Below are positions 12,609-17,478 of a stretch of DNA of 17,478 bases, in pieces (the first letter of the stretch is position 1; every line of letters begins with the position of its first letter). Below the pieces are notes generated by a model. That model did no database searches. It was given only the letters and a program-made list of their open reading frames with translations, and was not told the DNA's origin. Made by a program: the position numbers and the translations under genes. Origin of the DNA: an uncultured Dorea sp. (GTDB lineage: Bacteria; Bacillota; Clostridia; Lachnospirales; Lachnospiraceae). The stretch is from assembly GCA_910577685.1 (NCBI GenBank), contig CAJTOH010000058.1:1-17478 (forward strand). Direction: 5' to 3'.

Positions 12609-13958
12609 CTATAAATAAACACACCATTTTTTTAGAACCTCTTGGCTTAAAATATATCCTTCAATGTTTCTTTTCCTTAACACCTTAACTCCCTGAACTT
12701 TTAACTCTTCTATTTCTTCTATACTACGATCATCCCTATCAATAACTCTTATTATTTTTGCATTTGGAGATAAACGATGTATAAAATTTACTATAGCATT
12801 TTTATCATTTTCAATGTCATTACAACTTCCTAAAGAGTAAAACAATGTATTAGGATATTTTTCCCCAAAAATGTTAGTATAACATCTCGCATCAAAATCT
12901 TTTCTTTTTCTACCTTTTGATGAACCTTCGCAAAATACAATAGTATCTGGCGACAACAAAGATGCATAATCATCTAATGAAATTTCCAACATTTTATTCC
13001 ATATTGTAGAATTACAATCTGACGGTTTAAGCATTACTTCTTCGTCAAAATCATACCCATCAAAATTTAAAAAAACCACTTCTCCAGGTTGCTCTTCTGC
13101 CAACTTTTTTGCCTCTTTCAGCATTCCAAAAGAATGTGTAGCTATCCACAACTGCGAAGTTCCTGTAACAATTTCAAATATTTCTCTTAATAATTTTGCC
13201 TGCAATTGTGTATGAATATGTGTTTCCGGTTCATCAATACAAAAAATGGTATCATCATAAATATCACTTTTTACAACTAAATCTAAAAGCAAATCAAATG
13301 CTGCCTTTTCCCCTCCAGACAATTTTTCATATTCATAACTTTTAGTTTGTCCCTTTTCAAAATAAAATTCTGCTTTCTCTGTAGGTAATCCTATACCTGA
13401 TAAAAGTAAATCTGGAAACAATCGTTCCATTGATCCACGAATCTTACCTATAATTTCTTCCCTAATATCCTTAACTTTCCTACTATCATTTCTCTCATCA
13501 TATATTTTGTCTAATGTACTAGAAATTAGGCGTTGGTAATCATCATCTACACTAGAATCATTATCAATCATCTTTTTTTCATCAGGTGTTTCCAATGGAG
13601 ATGGTATTTGTTGAATAGCGTTCACTGTAATATAGGGTGAATTTCTATAAGCAGTTCTAAAATAAAAACATTTTTTCATCTCATTTTGTAAAATATTGGA
13701 TGTATCTTCGTGAAAAACAATATTGACTAAGTCACAAGCCTCTCTAATATCTCGCTTGTCCTTTTTACAATACTCATTATCTGTTCCATAATTATATGCT
13801 TTTACCCTATGCCAAGTTTTAAATGCATCAAAAACTGAGCTTTTACCACATCCATTAGGTCCTAAAAGGATGACTAATTTTGTACTTTGTGGTATATTTT
13901 TGATAACTAAATCCGTAAATCTTTTAAATTTTTCAATGTGTACTTCTTTTATTTTCAC
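12609..13958 (-). CDS. ABC/AAA-type ATPase fused to a Toprim (DUF4435/OLD-like) domain, probable defence protein
   Basis: The N-terminal SMC/OLD-like ATPase has Walker A GPNGCGKSS at 33-41, signature LSGGE at 213-217, Walker B IFCIDEPE at 238-245 and switch H275 in IATHSF. A Toprim-like region begins near 338: IVFCEGSSKGRKRKDF (Glu344) and VIDRDD (D407, D409), followed by NIEGY as in DUF4435 proteins. OLD, Gabija GajA and PARIS proteins pair the same domains and act against phages. GTG start with GAGGAGG 10 bases upstream. It is third in an operon, 15 bp after the RloB gene. The protein ends only ~15 residues past NIEGY, where I would expect a longer C-terminus, so Toprim may be truncated. 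It is more AT-rich than its neighbours (about one third GC in a sampled row). Confidence 0.8.
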   Translation of the reverse strand: MKIKEVHIEKFKRFTDLVIKNIPQSTKLVILLGPNGCGKSSVFDAFKTWHRVKAYNYGTDNEYCKKDKRDIREACDLVNIVFHEDTSNILQNEMKKCFYFRTAYRNSPYITVNAIQQIPSPLETPDEKKMIDNDSSVDDDYQRLISSTLDKIYDERNDSRKVKDIREEIIGKIRGSMERLFPDLLLSGIGLPTEKAEFYFEKGQTKSYEYEKLSGGEKAAFDLLLDLVVKSDIYDDTIFCIDEPETHIHTQLQAKLLREIFEIVTGTSQLWIATHSFGMLKEAKKLAEEQPGEVVFLNFDGYDFDEEVMLKPSDCNSTIWNKMLEISLDDYASLLSPDTIVFCEGSSKGRKRKDFDARCYTNIFGEKYPNTLFYSLGSCNDIENDKNAIVNFIHRLSPNAKIIRVIDRDDRSIEEIEELKVQGVKVLRKRNIEGYILSQEVLKKWCVYL

Positions 13959-13973
13959 CTTTACAAATCCTCC

Positions 13974-14675
13974 TCAATTATTAGAATCATATTTTTTGAA
14001 AATAGGTAAATATTTAGACAATTCTTCCACTAACTCATATACTTTCGTCCCCGGCGCAATTTCCGTGGGAGTCTTACCTTGTCCATCTCTTATAATTCGC
14101 TTTGCATACCTTATCGCCAACTCGGGGCTTCCTTTCTCCATCAAAATAGTAAAAATATTCTTCATATTTTTCTGATATTTCCCAATCCCAAGCTCTCTGA
14201 ACTTATCATTCAAAAAAGAAATATATTCCATCCTGTGATTATTCGATGTATAATATGCAAAATGCAAAAGATACCAAAATTCAATGCACTCATTACTCCA
14301 TGCCGTATAATATTGTAATTCAGGATTCTCCTTATTCAACCGTTCTGCCCGCAAAACCACACCATTGAAATCATCTGCCGGAAAACTGTCTTTATCATAC
14401 ACGCACCAAATCTGTCCCTTTTGTATCTTATTCTTTTTCACATATCTCTCAGCCATACCAATTACTCTCATTGTCTCGGCCGCACAAGGCTCTATTTCTA
14501 TCAGCACCATATCCTTATAAATAGGATTCTCTTCAATCAACCGCTTAAAGCCTGCAAAGTATTGGGGTTCCGTCTGTTCGCCCTCACAAAATATATAATA
14601 GCGGTACTTTTTCTTCTCCAGATATTCTTGACGGCGTTTTTTCTTCCATGCCTCCATTCCTGCTTTTTTAGGCAC
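13974..14675 (-). CDS. RloB-family protein (AbiLii-like), Toprim-type putative nuclease
   Basis: This 233 aa protein carries the RloB pattern: IFCEGEQTEPQYF at 28-40 (E31, TE36), a VYDKD acidic motif (D94, D96), and SNECIEFWYLLHF (127-139). The family adopts a Toprim-like arrangement of Glu and Asp-x-Asp and is the partner of an AAA ATPase in the lactococcal AbiL abortive-infection system and in rloA-rloB pairs of type I restriction loci. Nuclease activity is inferred. The N-terminus is very basic. The GTG start at 14675 overlaps the upstream ATPase gene by 8 bp and has GGAG 8 bases before it, so translation is probably coupled. It is the middle gene of a three-gene operon. Confidence 0.87.
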   Translation of the reverse strand: MPKKAGMEAWKKKRRQEYLEKKKYRYYIFCEGEQTEPQYFAGFKRLIEENPIYKDMVLIEIEPCAAETMRVIGMAERYVKKNKIQKGQIWCVYDKDSFPADDFNGVVLRAERLNKENPELQYYTAWSNECIEFWYLLHFAYYTSNNHRMEYISFLNDKFRELGIGKYQKNMKNIFTILMEKGSPELAIRYAKRIIRDGQGKTPTEIAPGTKVYELVEELSKYLPIFKKYDSNN

Positions 14676-15894
14676 TTACATTACTCCAATCTATAATCTT
14701 TTTCAGATAAGGATCTGCACCGTATTTACCTTCCAAATACTGTTTATCATACTTTGCGTCCTTACGAACAGATTCTCCCTTATCATTCTTAAATTCGACC
14801 AGAGAATATAATCCTGAATTCTGCCCCCTTCCCTTTGCCACAAACCATATCTCATCTCTTCTGAATACTTCATTATTCATGGTAGATAAATCATGTGAAG
14901 TAAAAATTAACTGCCCGCCTTTCTTGTTTATTCTCATATCTGTAAACAAATTAATTACATAATGCAGTAATACCGGATGAATCTTTGCGTCCAGTTCATC
15001 TATAACCAGCGTAGTTCCATAAATCAGGCTTTTGGCAATAAACGGAAGTAACCCGAACAATTTTCTTGTACCACTGGATTCTTCCGACAATGTGATTTCT
15101 GCACTATAACCATCTACAGTATGCTTTGTAAAAATCTCAATGCGGTCATTATCCTTTTCTTCAATTCTAAAATCTTCGATGTCCAAATCCATCTCTTTAA
15201 TCATATTTAATACTAAATGTTTTATATCTTCGGACTTCGCTATCGCTGTTCTCAGTTCCTGATAGGGATTTCCGTAATTTAAAAAATCAATAGCATCTTC
15301 AAACCACTTCAATACATCGCTTACAACCTCATTTTTCTTGTACGTAATCCCAAGATAAGAAATCAACGGCAAGGTTGCCGAAAGATCCTCGCTTATCTTT
15401 AATCTCCCTAAAATCCCTTTTAATTCTGTTGAATCTATATCTCTCATGAAAAGCGCCGAACGTCTTCCGGTATCCATTTTCACTCGATCAAGACTTTCAT
15501 AGACAACTTCATCCTCTTTGACATGGAGGATATAACGATACTCTGCTTTTGTTGTTCTAAAAAACAATTCAAATTCCGTAGGTTCACCTTTCGCCTGTTC
15601 GGAAAACGCAAAGGGTTCTACCGGGATTTTACGGGCTTTATAATTGCAATCAGCCTTATCACAAGTAGCGCAGAGCGGTCTTAACACTTTGGAAGACAAT
15701 GTATGCAATGCTTCTAAAACATTAGATTTCCCCCCTCCATTAGGCCCATAAATCACAGAAATCGGTAAAAACAATTCTCCATCTATACCTTTAATAATTT
15801 TATTCTCATGTTCTGAAATCGCGGCTGCCTGCATATCGAATGTTATCTCGTCCCGTATGCTTTTATAATTCTTAACTGTAAATTGACATAACAT
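14668..15894 (-). CDS. AAA/ABC-type ATPase (AbiLi/RloA-like, COG1106 class), probable defence ATPase
   Basis: This 408 aa ATPase begins with the typical FTVKNYKSIRDE. Walker A GPNGGGKS is at about 50-57, a degenerate signature is in EESSGTRKLFGLLPF, Walker B is LVIDELDAKIHP, and the switch His is in FTSHD. A CxxCxxxxC cluster (C75, C78, C83) shortly after Walker A could bind zinc. It would act with the RloB protein downstream as a sensor/effector pair, as in AbiL. The start at 15894 has GGAGG 8 bases upstream; the ATG at 15909 precedes that site. It is the first gene of the operon, about 20 bases after a promoter with perfect TATAAT. Confidence 0.85.
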   Translation of the reverse strand: MLCQFTVKNYKSIRDEITFDMQAAAISEHENKIIKGIDGELFLPISVIYGPNGGGKSNVLEALHTLSSKVLRPLCATCDKADCNYKARKIPVEPFAFSEQAKGEPTEFELFFRTTKAEYRYILHVKEDEVVYESLDRVKMDTGRRSALFMRDIDSTELKGILGRLKISEDLSATLPLISYLGITYKKNEVVSDVLKWFEDAIDFLNYGNPYQELRTAIAKSEDIKHLVLNMIKEMDLDIEDFRIEEKDNDRIEIFTKHTVDGYSAEITLSEESSGTRKLFGLLPFIAKSLIYGTTLVIDELDAKIHPVLLHYVINLFTDMRINKKGGQLIFTSHDLSTMNNEVFRRDEIWFVAKGRGQNSGLYSLVEFKNDKGESVRKDAKYDKQYLEGKYGADPYLKKIIDWSNVSA

Positions 15895-15919
15895 ATCTGC
15901 TACCTCCATTCTTTAATCT

Positions 15920-15947
15920 ATTATACACATTTTATTGTATTTCACAA
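15920..15947 (-). promoter_or_regulatory. Promoter of the three-gene ATPase/Toprim operon
   Basis: On the minus strand TTGTGA (15942-15947), a 16-base spacer and a perfect TATAAT (15920-15925) lie just upstream of the first gene. The leader would be about 20 bases, just enough for the ribosome binding site. The -35 box lies in ATTGT-N5-ACAAT (15934-15948), a small dyad. Confidence 0.7.
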
Positions 15948-16004
15948 TATAATTAGAGAAAAAATCTCATATTTTTATAGTTATTAAACTTTTCATAATA
16001 AAAT

Positions 16005-16029
16005 AGAGCCTCTCAGCATGAAAGACTCT
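16005..16029 (-). terminator. Intrinsic terminator of the GNAT / metallo-hydrolase transcript
   Basis: A 10-bp stem (16020-16029 with 16005-16014, including two G-U pairs) with a 5-base loop is followed on the minus strand by ATTTTATT. It lies about 65 bp past the metallo-hydrolase stop codon. It separates that transcript from the ATPase/Toprim operon downstream. Confidence 0.75.
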
Positions 16030-16094
16030 GATTCTCCTCACCTTGTGTTTCCATTTTTACGTTTTTATGTAACACTTATGCTCCCCGATTCCGC

Positions 16095-16940
16095 TTATAG
16101 CCGTATTTTTAATCCGTCATAGGCAAAATGTATTCCCTTCAATTCTCTCTCCAATTCCTTATAATCGTCATATGATTTTCCCCAGTCCTCCTCCAAATGT
16201 GTAATAATAACTTCTTTAATTTCATACTGCTTTCTTATTTCATCAATTTCGTCAAGAGTAAATAGTTCTTTTCTCAGCGGGTTATCTTCATCTAATACAA
16301 ATCCGCCTTTTAATATGTCTCCGACAATTGTATTGCCGATTATCAAAATATCTGCGCCTTGAAATTTCTCTGACTTTGGAAACGGCTTTACGTCACAGGG
16401 CGCATAAATTACTTTTTTGCCGCCGGCAGAAATAATAAATATTGCCACATGTTCTTGTTCGTCTACCGGAACCAACTCAATCAAAATATTGTCTTTTTTG
16501 ATAACGCGTGTTGCTTTTGTATATACAAGCCCCCTTGCTTCATAATATTCAACGACCGATCCATACCTTGTACCCTGCTTTCTAATATCTTCGATAATAG
16601 CGGGTAAAGAAGCCATTTCTATCGGATTCTCCGGTCTCTTTCCCAGAGAATCGGCTAGCCAGTCCATTTTCAACTGTTCAATCACACGTATTCCCATCGT
16701 GTGATCAGGATCACAATGACTGTATAAAATATATTCGACTTTCCCTATACCGGAATTATTCAATGACGCATTAATATCTTCCGGCGTATCAATCAATATA
16801 TTCACATCTTCAATAAACAGACTGCATCCCGTTCTCGCGTAAGGGAATCCTTTCTGACGCGCCTCCCTGCATACACGGCAGTTACAGCATGCCCTCGGCG
16901 TGCTGACGCAGCCTCCGGAACCAAGTATAGTTACATTCAT
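16095..16940 (-). CDS. PhnP-like metallo-beta-lactamase-fold hydrolase
   Basis: This 281 aa hydrolase has the MBL metal motif SHCDPDH (H75, D77, D79, H80) and an early cysteine cluster CCNCRVC (C18, C19, C21, C24). The CxCxxC part recalls the structural zinc site of PhnP, the phosphoribosyl cyclic phosphate phosphodiesterase. A later ITHLEED supplies a further His. No other phosphonate genes are near, so the substrate is open; a cyclic phosphate ester is the family-based guess. Its start overlaps the stop of the acetyltransferase gene by 4 bp (16937-16940), implying translational coupling, and a terminator follows. Confidence 0.82.
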   Translation of the reverse strand: MNVTILGSGGCVSTPRACCNCRVCREARQKGFPYARTGCSLFIEDVNILIDTPEDINASLNNSGIGKVEYILYSHCDPDHTMGIRVIEQLKMDWLADSLGKRPENPIEMASLPAIIEDIRKQGTRYGSVVEYYEARGLVYTKATRVIKKDNILIELVPVDEQEHVAIFIISAGGKKVIYAPCDVKPFPKSEKFQGADILIIGNTIVGDILKGGFVLDEDNPLRKELFTLDEIDEIRKQYEIKEVIITHLEEDWGKSYDDYKELERELKGIHFAYDGLKIRL

Positions 16941-17422
16941 ATTCTGTCTGCCTCCTTTTTCTCATAAATTATTAATGTAAGTTTTTCGTTAATAACTTCT
17001 GTTTTGTCTGTCTGCCGATATCCCATCTTCTCGTATAAATGACAATTACGGGGTTCCTGCAAAATAGTGTCCAATTCCCAATTTTCGTTTCCATGTATTT
17101 CTTCACATAACCGGATTGCTTTCTGCGCAATGCCTTCTCCTTGAAATTCCGGCAATATAAATAGCGGGGAAATTCTCTTATTTTTTCCGGCTTCCTTTTT
17201 GTCAACAATACGAATAGCCCCAACTTTTTGCCGTCCAATGCAGATGAAATAATAAAATGTAAAATCTTGCTTCAAACGCGCTTCTACTTTTTCTACGTTT
17301 TCGTTCGCGGGGCTGGTGTCAAAATCCTGATATTTCTCTAATAATTCCTTGAAAGCTTCGACCTGCATTGCGTGTATTTCTTTTGCATTGTCAATATTCG
17401 CCCTTAGTAATGTTACTTTCAT
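16937..17422 (-). CDS. GNAT-family N-acetyltransferase
   Basis: This 161 aa single-domain GNAT protein would transfer an acetyl group from acetyl-CoA to an unknown amine. Motif A is ISPLFILPEFQGEGIAQKAI (about 84-103), with the Q-x-x-G-x-A acetyl-CoA pyrophosphate loop. The C-terminal part has HLYEKMGYRQT, typical of motif B. Length fits a complete domain. No clear ribosome binding site precedes the ATG at 17422. It overlaps the PhnP-like gene by 4 bp. The substrate cannot be told from sequence. Confidence 0.85.
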   Translation of the reverse strand: MKVTLLRANIDNAKEIHAMQVEAFKELLEKYQDFDTSPANENVEKVEARLKQDFTFYYFICIGRQKVGAIRIVDKKEAGKNKRISPLFILPEFQGEGIAQKAIRLCEEIHGNENWELDTILQEPRNCHLYEKMGYRQTDKTEVINEKLTLIIYEKKEADRI

Positions 17423-17430
17423 AGTTACTA

Positions 17431-17448
17431 TTCAGCCATCCGGCTGAA
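17431..17448 (-). other. Small hairpin just upstream of the GNAT start
   Basis: TTCAGCC and GGCTGAA form a 7-bp perfect inverted repeat with a 4-base loop, ending 9 bases before the ATG on the minus strand. It occupies the place of the ribosome binding site region. It could affect translation, or be the tail of an upstream feature beyond the window edge. Confidence 0.35.
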
Positions 17449-17478
17449 CCTCTGTACTTATTTATGCTTGGAAAAGCA

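Noticed and set aside
12609..12633. Frameshift at the seven-A run near the end of the fused ATPase gene
   Set aside because: Reading the next frame gives only about 35 to 40 extra codons running into the terminator hairpin with no recognisable Toprim sequence, so a simple frameshift does not restore a domain.
12600..17478. CRISPR array, tRNA or transposase in the accessory block
   Set aside because: I found no regularly spaced repeats, no cloverleaf-like sequence and no transposase or integrase frame there; also no direct repeats that would mark an insertion boundary.

Overview
The window reads as a low-to-moderate GC Firmicute, most likely a Lachnospiraceae-type Clostridium relative. Supporting points are a ClpC-RadA gene order, strong GGAGG ribosome binding sites, sigma-A promoters of TTGACA-17-TATAAT type, an Agr/LytTR-type two-component pair, and a small protein of a kind I recall mainly from Lachnospiraceae. 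All genes except the RpiR-family regulator lie on the minus strand. This taxonomic call is inference; no rRNA or other marker gene lies inside the window.

Layout, left to right. Positions 1-260 hold two near-identical tandem sigma-A promoters and a leader, reading leftward out of the window. They look like the promoter region of an rRNA operon whose 16S gene would start beyond the left edge. Next comes a membrane-anchored, BspA-like protein with an acidic 13-residue repeat and its own promoter. Upstream of it lie a GHKL sensor kinase and a LytTR response regulator joined by an ATGA overlap, then radA. A clear intrinsic terminator separates radA from a stress/proteostasis transcript: a YtrA-type GntR repressor, clpC and a 137-residue beta-rich protein. 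The usual ctsR-mcsA-mcsB genes are absent and GntR sits in their place, with a dyad over its own promoter. dinB (DNA polymerase IV) and ald (alanine dehydrogenase, with a textbook terminator) follow. An AT-rich region rich in palindromes separates ald from a divergent RpiR-family regulator that may control it.

The right third is accessory DNA. A bidirectional terminator closes the rpiR gene and a convergent three-gene operon that looks like an anti-phage module. In transcription order it encodes an AAA/ABC ATPase (AbiLi/RloA-like), an RloB-family Toprim-like protein (AbiLii-like), and a second ATPase fused to a Toprim/DUF4435-like domain (OLD/PARIS-like). The first two genes overlap by 8 bp, the third starts 15 bp after the second, and one promoter with a perfect TATAAT precedes all three. 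The third gene is clearly more AT-rich, and its Toprim domain appears to stop early. This pairing of a split and a fused ATPase-Toprim system in one transcript is the most interesting item here. The window ends with a PhnP-like metallo-beta-lactamase-fold hydrolase overlapped by a GNAT acetyltransferase, followed by a terminator.
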